Shown: positions 50,869 to 59,606 of the stretch, piece by piece | Layout: each line of letters opens with the position of its first letter | Position numbering within the stretch: position 1 is the stretch's first letter | Assembly (NCBI GenBank): GCA_023382975.1 | Contig: JAHDXO010000032.1 | Span: 28,668-92,667, forward strand | Origin: Pirellulaceae bacterium | GTDB lineage: Bacteria; Planctomycetota; Planctomycetia; Pirellulales; Pirellulaceae | Length of the DNA: 64,000 nucleotides | Direction: 5' to 3' | The notes under the pieces: model-generated | Databases searched by the model: none | What the model was told of the DNA's origin: nothing | What the model saw: only the letters and a program-made list of their open reading frames with translations | Position numbers and translations under genes: made by a program

Positions 50869-52155
50869 CTACACCTTGGGTTCCCAGCCGTTGGCGTACT
50901 CGCGACGCCAGAACTGCATCGCTTCGTCGTCGCCCAGGATGTGGCCGTTGGCCGGATCGCAGTTGAGCGTACGGCCGGTGCGGTGCGCAATGTTGCCCAG
51001 GTGGCACAGCAGCGTGCTCTTGTGACCGGTCTCGATCTCCGCGTTCAGACGCAGCGGATCGTCGTTGCGGATCGCCTGGAGAAAATCCACGACGTGCTCG
51101 GTCTCGCCAACGCTCGCGCTGGGCACCTTCACAACCTCCTTGTCGCGCTCGTCGAACACCGTGTACGTGCCGTTGGACTCCAGATCCAACGCTCCGCCTT
51201 CGCCGTAGAACGTGATGAACCCCGCACCGTGCCGGTTGCAACTCAGTCCTTCCCACGTGATCTGCCTGTTGCCCTCGAACTCGAACGCCACGGTCTGCGT
51301 GTCCGGCGTCTCCTGGTCGTCCGCCCAGCGGTACCGCCCACCAGAGGAAACAACCCGCACCGGATAATCCACGCCCAATCCCCAGCGGCACAGATCCAGC
51401 GTGTGGACTCCGTTGTTACCCAGTTCGCCGTTGCCCCAGTGCCAGAACCAGTGCCAGTTGTACGGAATCCGGTTGTCCAGGTACGGACGCCGCGGCGCGG
51501 GGCCCTGCCACATCTCGTAGTCCAGATGCTCCGGCACGGCAGTTGGCTTGCCGATCCCGATTGAACCGCGGAGGTTGTTGTACCATGCGCGAACCAAGTA
51601 GACGCGGCCGATCACGCCTTCATGCAACTTGTGCATGGCTTCGATCGTCCCTGGCCCGCTGCGCCGTTGCGAGCCCATCTGGACCGCCCGGCGATGTTTC
51701 CGCGCGGCTTGGACCGACAATTCGCCCTCGTGCGGATTGTGGCTGCACGGCTTTTCCACGTACATGTGCTTGCCAGCAGCACAGCCCATGATCGTCGCCG
51801 GCGCGTGCCAGTGGTTCGGCGCGGCACAAATCAAGGCATCCACCTCTGGATCGTCCAGTATCCGCCGAAAATCGGCGATCGCCTGAGGCGTTTGCTGACC
51901 GACGTTCCGCAGCGCTTCGGCGCAAGATCCGGCGCGAGTCGAATCGGGATCGCAAACGTACCGGACCTCAACGCCCGGTTGTGCGGCGAAATTGAGCGCG
52001 AGCGCACGGCCTCGACTCAGTCCCATGACACCGACCACGACCCGTTTGGACGGCGCATCCTGTCCGGCAAGATATCGCCCCAGTGCGCCACTGGCGATGG
52101 CGCCCGTGACTGCGGAACGGGTCAAGAATTCACGACGATCGAGTAACGAAGTCAT
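50869..52155 (-). CDS. Secreted Gfo/Idh/MocA family oxidoreductase, 428 aa
   Basis: NAD(P)-dependent sugar or cyclitol dehydrogenase type, exported. The start at 52155 gives a twin-arginine-like leader (DRREFLTRSAVTGAIASGALG). The Rossmann part reads VVVGVMGLSRGRALALNFAA, followed by the conserved ALICAAPNHWHAPATIMGCAAGKHMYVEKPCSHNPHEG with the catalytic EKP motif. The C-terminal substrate domain has NGELGNNGVHTLDLCRWGLG, where His and Asp fit the active site. This is the planctomycete version with a TAT signal, often numerous in these genomes. Substrate unknown. Confidence 0.9.
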   Translation of the reverse strand: MTSLLDRREFLTRSAVTGAIASGALGRYLAGQDAPSKRVVVGVMGLSRGRALALNFAAQPGVEVRYVCDPDSTRAGSCAEALRNVGQQTPQAIADFRRILDDPEVDALICAAPNHWHAPATIMGCAAGKHMYVEKPCSHNPHEGELSVQAARKHRRAVQMGSQRRSGPGTIEAMHKLHEGVIGRVYLVRAWYNNLRGSIGIGKPTAVPEHLDYEMWQGPAPRRPYLDNRIPYNWHWFWHWGNGELGNNGVHTLDLCRWGLGVDYPVRVVSSGGRYRWADDQETPDTQTVAFEFEGNRQITWEGLSCNRHGAGFITFYGEGGALDLESNGTYTVFDERDKEVVKVPSASVGETEHVVDFLQAIRNDDPLRLNAEIETGHKSTLLCHLGNIAHRTGRTLNCDPANGHILGDDEAMQFWRREYANGWEPKV

Positions 52156-52215
52156 GGGTGGGTCCTTTGGCAACAAACGATCAGTACGTTGAGACGCGCG
52201 AATGGGAGAACGGCA

Positions 52216-52524
52216 CTACAGACCCGACAGAATCGCCTGGGCCTTGGCCTTGATATCCTCGGGTTTCCTGAGCCGGTTCAGTTCATCGACCTCGCCTCGA
52301 AGGTTCTCCGCTCGGCCAGGGTCCACCGCCCGGATTTGCTCGATCACATTTGGCATCTCCGTGTAATCGCCACTCAGCTTCCCCGTTTGCGCGACCCTTT
52401 CAAGAATTCGTTTCGCATCGAAATCGGGGGACTCGGCATCGGCGGGCACCGGGTTCACGCTCCCGCGGTCACAGCCAACCAGAGACGCCACCAAGACCAG
52501 CAGCAGACATCTGAGAAGCGACAT
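52216..52524 (-). CDS. Small lipoprotein, 102 aa
   Basis: MSLLRCLLLVLVASLVGC is a classic lipoprotein signal with the lipobox SLVGC at the cleavage site, followed by an 84-residue mature chain of helical character (LRGEVDELNRLRKPEDIKAKAQAIL). It is 60 bases upstream of the oxidoreductase gene in the same direction and could share its transcript. No family recognised. Confidence 0.7.
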   Translation of the reverse strand: MSLLRCLLLVLVASLVGCDRGSVNPVPADAESPDFDAKRILERVAQTGKLSGDYTEMPNVIEQIRAVDPGRAENLRGEVDELNRLRKPEDIKAKAQAILSGL

Positions 52525-52893
52525 ATCAAGTTCTCCAAATGGTAAACGTAGAGAAGAGAAACGCGACGTCGACTGGGATTAACCTACGGCAGCCATCCAG
52601 TGTTTTCAACCAGGGTTCCCTCATGGTCGCGGTGTCGGCCTGCCTGTATTGATGTACTTTGGCGGTTAGGATTCCGCGAGAACCATCAAGGGACTTAGGG
52701 GCAATTTTATCCTGCGCATGTTTGGGGAATTCTCCCGCTTGCTCTTGACAACAGCGACTGACTGTGTTTCCTTTAATTTCATCTTGTTTTGTGGACTCCA
52801 CTTCTTGTGGTTGGACCGTCGTCATTTCGGTCCTTCCAGTTTGAGTCAGACTGTCAGTTGCCTTTTCTTTCTCTTCTCTAAAGGAGCATTGAC
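52525..52893. other. Divergent intergenic region without a gene
   Basis: About 370 A/T-richer bases between the lipoprotein gene and the DUF1559 gene. No supported coding frame. An aaggag ribosome site (52881-52886) serves the gene at 52894, with eight bases to its ATG, and T/C-rich runs (ccttttctttctcttctct) lie just before it. Confidence 0.5.
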
Positions 52894-54060
52894 ATGCGCA
52901 AGAGAACGTTCGAACGTGGTTTTACGCTTGTGGAATTGCTAGTGGTGATCGCGATCATCGGCATTCTGGTGGCCCTGTTGTTACCGGCGATTCAGGCGGC
53001 GCGCGAGGCCGCGCGGCGGACCCAGTGCAATAACAACCTGAAGAACATCGGGTTGGCCCTCCAGAACTACCACGACACATTCAAGGTGTTTCCGCAGGGG
53101 GTGACCAATTTTCGAACCCCCACACCGATTCGCGTCGGTCCGTCGTGGTGGTACGGCATCCTGCCGTTCATCGAGCAGCGGAACATGTACGACAAGATTC
53201 AGGCGACGCATCGTTCCGGTCAGCCAAGGCCCCATTTTCGATGGGCTGCCGGTGACGGCTTCAACGACCTCGCTGGCAGCAATGCCGGGGTTCAGCAGGC
53301 TCGCGACGCCATCCAGGATCTCAGGCCGGATGTCATGCGATGCCCTTCGAGTCCGCTGCCCCCGAGCCGGACTCAGACCGGCCCGATGGCTCTGCCGAGT
53401 TACGTCGGCATCTCGGGTGGCACTGACATCGATCCCAACAGCCCACACTATCAGGTGTCGGGTGGCACATGGAACAATTCATGGGGGATGCCGGCCAGCA
53501 GCACTCGAATTTACAACAATGCGAGTGTTGAACCCGCCGGCACGGACGGTGGATTCATGACCAACAGCGGAATGCTTCCCCCCAAGGAGCACATCGATAT
53601 TGCCAATTGCTCCGACGGCACCTCCAACACGATGATCGTCAGCGAGCAGTCGGATTGGCTCCGCAACGTGAACCGGGCCGTCTCCACAAAGTATCACGGA
53701 GATCCTGGATGGTGGCAGAACAACCAGCGAGGCGGTTGGTTGTTCGGAATCGGCACGGGCAGAATTCGCCCCATTGGCCAGAACGCTGCGGACGTGTTCG
53801 ATGCGACGTTCTTCAATATCACGACCGTTCGTTATCGGGCTGATCTCAAGGAAGTGATGGGCAACAACCCCGCACCCGGATGTAGTGAAACGCACAACGG
53901 TGGCGACGGGGCGAACAATCCGCTGCAATCGGCTCATCCGGGCGGTGTGCTCGCGGCGATGGTCGACGGTTCCGTGCAGTTTTTGCCCAGTACGATGGGA
54001 CTGGAAGTGATGCTGCGTCTGGCCATCCGGGATGACGGTCAAATGGTGAACATACCGTAG
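52894..54060 (+). CDS. DUF1559 protein with pseudopilin N-terminus, 388 aa
   Basis: Typical planctomycete DUF1559 protein. The N-terminus RGFTLVELLVVIAIIGILVALLLPAIQAAREAARR is a type II secretion/type IV pilin-like methylation site and helix, processed by prepilin peptidase. It continues with QCNNNLKNIGLALQNYHDTFKVFPQG and ends with the hallmark LQSAHPGGVLAAMVDGSVQFL. These proteins are highly multiplied in Planctomycetota and are probably surface-exposed; their role is unresolved. A strong aaggag site precedes the ATG. Confidence 0.93.
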   Translation: MRKRTFERGFTLVELLVVIAIIGILVALLLPAIQAAREAARRTQCNNNLKNIGLALQNYHDTFKVFPQGVTNFRTPTPIRVGPSWWYGILPFIEQRNMYDKIQATHRSGQPRPHFRWAAGDGFNDLAGSNAGVQQARDAIQDLRPDVMRCPSSPLPPSRTQTGPMALPSYVGISGGTDIDPNSPHYQVSGGTWNNSWGMPASSTRIYNNASVEPAGTDGGFMTNSGMLPPKEHIDIANCSDGTSNTMIVSEQSDWLRNVNRAVSTKYHGDPGWWQNNQRGGWLFGIGTGRIRPIGQNAADVFDATFFNITTVRYRADLKEVMGNNPAPGCSETHNGGDGANNPLQSAHPGGVLAAMVDGSVQFLPSTMGLEVMLRLAIRDDGQMVNIP

Positions 54061-54099
54061 CAATTCTCACACTTTGATTTTCGCCATCCCACGGACGTT

Positions 54100-54654
54100 T
54101 TACGTGGCGGTGCGGCGACTGTAGTTGCGCAGCAGCCGTGCCGCCGTGGCGGTCAGTCGGAGATGCTCGGCGGGCGGCTGTGGCGGAGAAACCAGCACGA
54201 CGAAAACCTTGGCTGGGTGGCCGTCGGGCGAGCCAAAGTCGATACCGAATTGGGAACGGGCCACCGATGCCAACGGTTCGGCGACTGACGGGTGCGTGAC
54301 GTGTAGCATCGCCAGACCGTGGTCAATCGCGGTCGATGCCGCCTCTTGGTCGAACAGTAGGGCCTTGACGATCGTCTCGGAAAGCTGCTCGCTCATCCCG
54401 GCTTCCAGTGCCATGGACTCGACGATTTCGCTAATGGCTTGCTGGCTGGTGGTCGCCTCCAAGTCCGAAACGATGCTCCCCGCAGACCACAGGTGCGGGG
54501 CGTGGTGGTAGACAGCCTGCTGAAGTTCTTCCCAAGCCGCACAATTCGGGCACAGTCCGGAGTAAGCGTCCAAACTGCTCGGTGGTTGGTCTTGACCGCA
54601 TTCGCGACAAGGGCAAGACGCGGACGGTGGTTGGCGATCAGAAGTGGCGATCAT
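54100..54654 (-). CDS. Zinc-ribbon/PTS-IIA-like protein, 184 aa
   Basis: N-terminal zinc ribbon (CREC at 16-19 and CPNC at 35-38) joined to a PTS IIA type-2 (PtsN-like) domain from about residue 70: QQAISEIVESMALEAGMSEQLSETIVKALLFDQE and the phosphorylatable His region IDHGLAMLHVTHPS, where His118 aligns with the active-site histidine of IIA proteins (consensus A-I/M-P-H). The combination of zinc ribbon and PTS-IIA is unusual. It probably acts in regulation rather than sugar uptake. The gene is convergent with the DUF1559 gene. Confidence 0.65.
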   Translation of the reverse strand: MIATSDRQPPSASCPCRECGQDQPPSSLDAYSGLCPNCAAWEELQQAVYHHAPHLWSAGSIVSDLEATTSQQAISEIVESMALEAGMSEQLSETIVKALLFDQEAASTAIDHGLAMLHVTHPSVAEPLASVARSQFGIDFGSPDGHPAKVFVVLVSPPQPPAEHLRLTATAARLLRNYSRRTAT

Positions 54655-54847
54655 GGTGGGTACAAAGCCTCCTGGGGAAAGATAAACGCATCGGTCATCC
54701 GGTTCGTCACCGGGCCTTTATCCAAGAACTCGCGGCAAAACGACGAATTTGCGGAAAAAATTCCGAAAATTCGGGAAAAGCAAGAAAGCCTCGCCGCACG
54801 CAGGAGATTGGAGGGACAGCCCTGCGGATCCGAAACGGCCCGCAACG

Positions 54848-55774
54848 CTACTCAGTCAGGCGTCCGGCTGGCGTTGCGTCGCGCAGTTGGGCGATCATCT
54901 CGACGGTAGCCGCTTCCACTGCGTCTTGCCAGCGGGCATCCCCAAACCGATCGCGGTATTCCGGCCGCAAATGCGCGAAGATGATGCCTCGCGAGTTGTT
55001 GACAATCGCCCCCAGTCCATGTTGATCAAACGCTCCGGCCACGTCCGCCGCGCCGGCGCCCTGCGCGCCGTAGCCGGGAACCAGGAACCAGCAGTGAGGC
55101 ATCTGAGCCCGCAACTCGGCCAATTGGCTGGGATACGTCGCTCCGACTACACCGCCGGCGGCTCCGTAGCCACCCTGCCCGAGCGTTCGGATCGCCGACT
55201 GTTCAACCAACTGGGCCACGTGTTGGTACAACGGCCGCCCCTCGGCCAGCAGATCTTGAAACCGACCGCCGCCGGGATTCGAGGTCTTGACCAGGATGAA
55301 TACTCCGCTGTCTCGCTTGGCCGCGATCTGCACAAATGGATCCAGGCTGTCTTCGCCCAGATAAGGACTGACGGTCAACGCATCCGCTCCCCAGGGGCTG
55401 GCAGGAGATCTGCCCAAGTATGCCTCGGCATAGGCAGTAGCCGTCGTGCCAATATCGTTGCGTTTTCCATCCAGAATGACCATCAGACCGCGGTCGGTTG
55501 CGTATTGGATCACCTGGGCCAAGACGGCCATTCCCGCAGGGCCGATCTGTTCGAAGAACGCCGCCTGCGGCTTCACAATCGGCACCATCGAGGCGACGAC
55601 GTCGATCACTCCGAAGCAAAACGTCCGGTACGCATCCGCAATTCTCTGGAAATCAAGGGGGTCGCCTACCATCATCGAGGATGGAAGGCTTTCGTTCCGT
55701 GGATCCAAACCTACCAGCACAGGATTTTGGCAACGTCGAACAGCGGCGATCAATCGGTCGGCAAAATGGTCCAA
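54848..55774 (-). CDS. pyrF: Orotidine 5'-phosphate decarboxylase, 308 aa
   Basis: PyrF converts orotidine 5'-phosphate to UMP, the last step of pyrimidine synthesis. The active-site segment LDGKRNDIGTTA carries the Asp-Lys-Asp set, and an earlier Lys lies in IVKPQAAFFEQIG. Other parts (TVSPYLGEDSL, ILVKTSNPGG, VVGATYP, FLVPGYGAQG, IVNNSRGIIFAHL) fit the long, type-2 PyrF group. The start is taken as TTG at 55774, because aaggag lies seven bases upstream on the minus strand and HFADRL starts the conserved core; a GTG 54 bases further upstream is a weaker alternative. Confidence 0.93.
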   Translation of the reverse strand: MDHFADRLIAAVRRCQNPVLVGLDPRNESLPSSMMVGDPLDFQRIADAYRTFCFGVIDVVASMVPIVKPQAAFFEQIGPAGMAVLAQVIQYATDRGLMVILDGKRNDIGTTATAYAEAYLGRSPASPWGADALTVSPYLGEDSLDPFVQIAAKRDSGVFILVKTSNPGGGRFQDLLAEGRPLYQHVAQLVEQSAIRTLGQGGYGAAGGVVGATYPSQLAELRAQMPHCWFLVPGYGAQGAGAADVAGAFDQHGLGAIVNNSRGIIFAHLRPEYRDRFGDARWQDAVEAATVEMIAQLRDATPAGRLTE

Positions 55775-55825
55775 GTCACGTCTCCTTAGCACTGCTCTAG
55801 GGCTGGCGGTCTGGTTACTAATGGG

Positions 55826-55851
55826 CACAGGCTGGCAGCCTGTACTACGAG
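55826..55851. repeat. Dispersed palindrome, copy 2
   Basis: cacaggctggcagcctgt with downstream actacgag, the same family as 16732-16757 and 61239-61264. It lies just upstream of the pyrF start on the minus strand. Confidence 0.75.
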
Positions 55852-56031
55852 GTTACGACTTGAGCGAGTGGATCATAACACGAAATAAACGCCAGTGTCA
55901 CCCGGTCGGAGGGCAGACGGCTTGAGAACGCACCGCTGTCGGTGTTAGAGTATGGTCATGAAACGGCGACCGCCGCGAAGCGGACCACTGGTTCTGCCGA
56001 TCGTGGATTCACCTGCAGGGAGCCCTACTAG

Positions 56032-56235
56032 ATGCCCGCAACCTTGTTGGCCACCTCAACTGGATTTCTTTGGCACGCGATCCCGATCATCGCAGGGATC
56101 AGTTTGGTCTATGGCGCAACGCGGCACGAGTTGATGGGGCCGATTCTTCAAAGCGCCTACCGAACCGCCGTCTGGATTCTCGGCTTTGTGGCCGTCATCG
56201 CCGCGATTCTGATGGTCGTCTCCTGGTTTGTCTGA
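56032..56235 (+). CDS. Small membrane protein, 67 aa
   Basis: Two hydrophobic helices (IPIIAGISLVYGA and TAVWILGFVAVIAAILMVVSWFV) with a short loop. An agggag site precedes the ATG. Eight bases separate the stop from the next gene, so it heads an operon ending in trkH. Its composition and position suggest a small helper membrane protein of planctomycetes; no function known. Confidence 0.65.
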   Translation: MPATLLATSTGFLWHAIPIIAGISLVYGATRHELMGPILQSAYRTAVWILGFVAVIAAILMVVSWFV

Positions 56236-56242
56236 GTTTCAG

Positions 56243-58309
56243 ATGGTCCGTCAACTCCAATTCGCCATCGTTGTCTGCGGGGCATGGCTGCTGACGGCCC
56301 CGGCGCGAAGCGACGACAGTCCGCTGCCGCGGCTGTTGGACGCTGTGCCAACGGGTGCCGAGTCGATCTCCGAAGAGCAGACGCGGCAATTGGAGTCGTT
56401 GGCCGAAGAGTTGGACGAGTGGGCGTCGCTGCAATGGTGGCCGGAGGGACAGCCGGACAAGATCGTCGAGACCGTCGGCCTGCTTGTTGACCTAAAAGCC
56501 GGAGTCGACGCCGCGCTGGAGCGCGCCCTACGGTTGCGGATCGACCTGGGCCAATTGCCGGCCGCCCCCTCGCGGCAGCCAACGCTGCGGCTCTATCTGC
56601 GGTCCATGTCCGCGCTCATCGACTTGTCGGGCCGGCTGCGTTTCCGGATGAACGACGTGATCCAGACCGCGGCTTACTACCTGGATCAACATCCCGAACA
56701 CTACGACCGGATGTTGGATTTGCTGACCGAGCGCCGCGTGGGCATTGGCGCAGTCGTCCTGTCGTTCATGCTGTTCGACCCTCCGCCCGAGAGCGGCGCA
56801 GCCGGGTTCACCTCCGCCGAGAAGTACAAGACGCTGCAGTTGATCAATTTGACGCACCAAGCGGACTTGGTCCCGACGGTTGCGGCGTTCATCCGCGCCG
56901 AAAAGAATCCGTCGCTGGTGGTCATTGCGGCCGAACTGCTGCGGCGTCTTGGACTGCCGCAGAAGCCGCGGCCGGGGTCCGACCCGACGCTGCCTCAACC
57001 CGCGATGTTGGCGGACGAGTTGGCGGGCATCCTCGGCCGGATCGATCCTCGACAGTTATCGGCTACGCTGCAAGGTTTTCAACGCGAGCTGTTGACGTGG
57101 CTGGACGAGCGGCAGCGGCACGGAATCGTCGAAGACGTGTACCGACTGGGCGCGTTGGAGCTTCGTCCCGGCGACTGGTTGTTGATGCGCAATCCGTCGC
57201 CGTACAACCGCTTCACGGACCTGTCGCCGGGCCTGTTCACGCATGTGGGCGTCGTGGCCGCCGAGGTTGGACCGGACGGCATCCGGCGCTTTGTGATCGT
57301 CGATCTGCCCGAGCGCGGCACGACCGTGCCGGCGACAACGGTCGATACGTACCTGATGCGGACGCTGCATTATTTCTTTCTGCGGCACGACGATCCGGAA
57401 GTCGCTCGGCGGATGGGCCAGGCGGCGGTGGCGATGATTGGCAACGAGTCGCAATTTGACTTGACGTTTCAGACTCGCCGCGTCGAGGCCCTGCGGGGCA
57501 AGCCGCTGGCGGGTCAATTGATCCACACGTACTGCGCCGGATTCCTGTTGATCTGCGCGCAGGAGACCTCGCGTCCGCGGGAAGAGTTCTTTCCCATCGT
57601 CGAATTGCCGGCCGGGGGGCACACGCCGGCGAACTTGGCGAAGATCGGGCTGGTGATCGGTGAGGACTTTGCGTCGCCCACCGGCGCGATATTTTCCCCG
57701 CGGATGCAGGTCGTGGGCAGTCGCGAACCGATGTACGATCCGGCCCGGGAAGTTCAGGAGGCGGTTTACGACCTTTTCGCCGACCGCATGAGGGACCGGG
57801 AGCTGACGCCGTCGCCGGACCTCTGGCAATCGTTGCGGCAGCAACTGGCGGCCGCGGCCAAGCAGAGCCCGTGGTTGGCCCGGGCGTTGGCCCGCGCCAG
57901 CAACGTGAGCGAGCGGTTGGATCTGGAAGCGGCGGCCAAGGCCGCCACCGTGATCGAAATCCTGGACGAAATCGCCGAGAGCAATCTGGAAGCGTTCGTC
58001 GCCGCGCGGGCCGCGGTGATGGCCGGACCGTTGGACGATGCGATGCGCGCGAAACTCGAACCCGCCCAAGCGGCCAGCATCGAGACGTTCCAGTCGCGCC
58101 ATCCGGAATTGGTCGAACGCTGGGCCGCCGGGCAACTGACCGCCCGCGACCTGCGCATCGAGTTGGTGAACTACTATGTCCGGCAGGGTCAAGCGCAGTT
58201 GGATGCGAGATTCTTCTCCGGGCAACCCGACGATGATGGAGCCGTGAATGAAGATCGTGGTACTGGGCGCCGGGACCGTGGGGACCTGGATCGCAGACCT
58301 GCTCTGTAA
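56243..58309 (+). CDS. Secreted YiiX-type (permuted NlpC/P60) hydrolase, 688 aa
   Basis: Exported protein with a central permuted papain-like domain of the YiiX/NlpC-P60 kind. MVRQLQFAIVVCGAWLLTAPARS is a signal peptide and supports the ATG at 56243. His334 (GLFTHVGVVAAEV) precedes Cys431 (QLIHTYCAGFLLICAQETS), the permuted His-then-Cys order of this group. About 300 residues of unknown helical domain precede it, and 200 follow. Such enzymes cut peptides or isopeptide bonds. The last 62 bases overlap the start of trkA in another frame, so the two are translationally linked. Its pairing with potassium uptake is unexplained. Confidence 0.65.
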   Translation: MVRQLQFAIVVCGAWLLTAPARSDDSPLPRLLDAVPTGAESISEEQTRQLESLAEELDEWASLQWWPEGQPDKIVETVGLLVDLKAGVDAALERALRLRIDLGQLPAAPSRQPTLRLYLRSMSALIDLSGRLRFRMNDVIQTAAYYLDQHPEHYDRMLDLLTERRVGIGAVVLSFMLFDPPPESGAAGFTSAEKYKTLQLINLTHQADLVPTVAAFIRAEKNPSLVVIAAELLRRLGLPQKPRPGSDPTLPQPAMLADELAGILGRIDPRQLSATLQGFQRELLTWLDERQRHGIVEDVYRLGALELRPGDWLLMRNPSPYNRFTDLSPGLFTHVGVVAAEVGPDGIRRFVIVDLPERGTTVPATTVDTYLMRTLHYFFLRHDDPEVARRMGQAAVAMIGNESQFDLTFQTRRVEALRGKPLAGQLIHTYCAGFLLICAQETSRPREEFFPIVELPAGGHTPANLAKIGLVIGEDFASPTGAIFSPRMQVVGSREPMYDPAREVQEAVYDLFADRMRDRELTPSPDLWQSLRQQLAAAAKQSPWLARALARASNVSERLDLEAAAKAATVIEILDEIAESNLEAFVAARAAVMAGPLDDAMRAKLEPAQAASIETFQSRHPELVERWAAGQLTARDLRIELVNYYVRQGQAQLDARFFSGQPDDDGAVNEDRGTGRRDRGDLDRRPAL

Positions 58310-59606
58310 ACACCGCCACAGTGTGACCGTGGTCGACGTCGAGCCGGAGCACATCAAACGGATCAACGAGGAATTGGATGTCCGCGCGCTCACGGGCGAG
58401 GCGGCGCACGCCAGCGTCTTATTCCAGGCGGACGTGCTGGGCGCCGATCTGTGCCTGGCCGTGACCGGAGACGACGAAGTGAACCTGGTCGCGGCCAGCA
58501 TGGCCAAGGCGATGGGGGCGCGGCGTTCCATCGCCCGCGTGTTCGCGCCCGTGTTCCGCGACCTCAGCACCTTCGACTACCAGCGCCATTTCCACATCGA
58601 CCGAATCCTGAGCTTGGAACACTTGTCGGCGATGGAACTGGCCCGCAATATCCGCAATCCGGACGCCTTCACCGTGGAGAGCTTCGCCCGCGGCGCGATC
58701 GAGGTCCAGGAGATGATCGTCGTCGAGCCGACGCGGGCGATCGACAAGCCGCTGAAGGAACTGCGGTTGCCCAAGGGCGTGCGGATCGCCTCGATCTACC
58801 GCGAGGGCCGGGTGTGGATCGCGGGCGCCGAGGATCAGGTCCAACTGAACGACCGGATCACGGTCATCGGACGTCGCGAAGACGTGGACGAAGTGCGCGA
58901 CATGTTCCGCCTAGCCGTCCCGCCCCGCAAACGGATCGTGATCGCGGGCGGAGGCGAGACCGGGCACCATCTGGCCCGCATGCTGCAACACGACCGGTTC
59001 TCGGTCATGTTGATGGAGCAGTCCCGGGAGCGGTGCCGCGTGCTGGCGAACAACCTGCCGCACATCACCGTGATCCAGGCCGACGCGACTCGCCGCACGG
59101 TGCTGGAGGAAGAGCGGGTCGGCAGCGCGGACGTGTTCGTGGCGTGTACCGGAGAGGACGAGAACAACATCATGGCGGGCGTCGAAGCGCGGGAGATCGG
59201 TGCGGCGAAAATCATGGCCGTAGTGGGACGTCCCGACTACGCCGACATCGTCGGCCGATTGGGGATCAACGTGGCCGTCAGTCCCCGGGACGTCATGGCC
59301 AAGCAGGTGCTCAGTTTTCTTCAGCTCGGTCCCGTCGTCGCGCGGATGCCGCTGCCCGGCGGGGACATCAGCGTGTACGAGATCGAGGTGGCGCCGGACG
59401 CCCCCGCCACGAAACATGTTCTGGCCAACTTGGCGCTGCCCAACCAGTGCCTGATCGCGGCGGTCATGCGAGCCGAATACGCCGTGGTTCCCGGCGCCGA
59501 CGACCGTTTGCAGGCCGGCGACACGGTCATCGCCTTGATCGGCAATGCCGAACTGCATGCGGCCCTGCCCATCTTCGAAACCGTGAACGGGTCCGTCCAT
59601 AAATGA
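58248..59606 (+). CDS. trkA: Trk potassium-uptake regulator TrkA, 452 aa
   Basis: Cytoplasmic RCK regulator of the TrkH channel. Two Rossmann halves are visible: IVVLGAGTVGTWIADLL (NAD-binding, GxGxxG) with LTGEAAHASVLFQADVLGADLCLAVTGDDEVNL, and RIVIAGGGETGHHLARML with VIQADATRRTVLEEERVG. Each is followed by an RCK_C-like lobe. Length agrees with full-length TrkA. The ATG is inside the end of the preceding gene, and the stop overlaps the trkH ATG as ATGA, giving tight coupling. Confidence 0.94.
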   Translation: MKIVVLGAGTVGTWIADLLCKHRHSVTVVDVEPEHIKRINEELDVRALTGEAAHASVLFQADVLGADLCLAVTGDDEVNLVAASMAKAMGARRSIARVFAPVFRDLSTFDYQRHFHIDRILSLEHLSAMELARNIRNPDAFTVESFARGAIEVQEMIVVEPTRAIDKPLKELRLPKGVRIASIYREGRVWIAGAEDQVQLNDRITVIGRREDVDEVRDMFRLAVPPRKRIVIAGGGETGHHLARMLQHDRFSVMLMEQSRERCRVLANNLPHITVIQADATRRTVLEEERVGSADVFVACTGEDENNIMAGVEAREIGAAKIMAVVGRPDYADIVGRLGINVAVSPRDVMAKQVLSFLQLGPVVARMPLPGGDISVYEIEVAPDAPATKHVLANLALPNQCLIAAVMRAEYAVVPGADDRLQAGDTVIALIGNAELHAALPIFETVNGSVHK

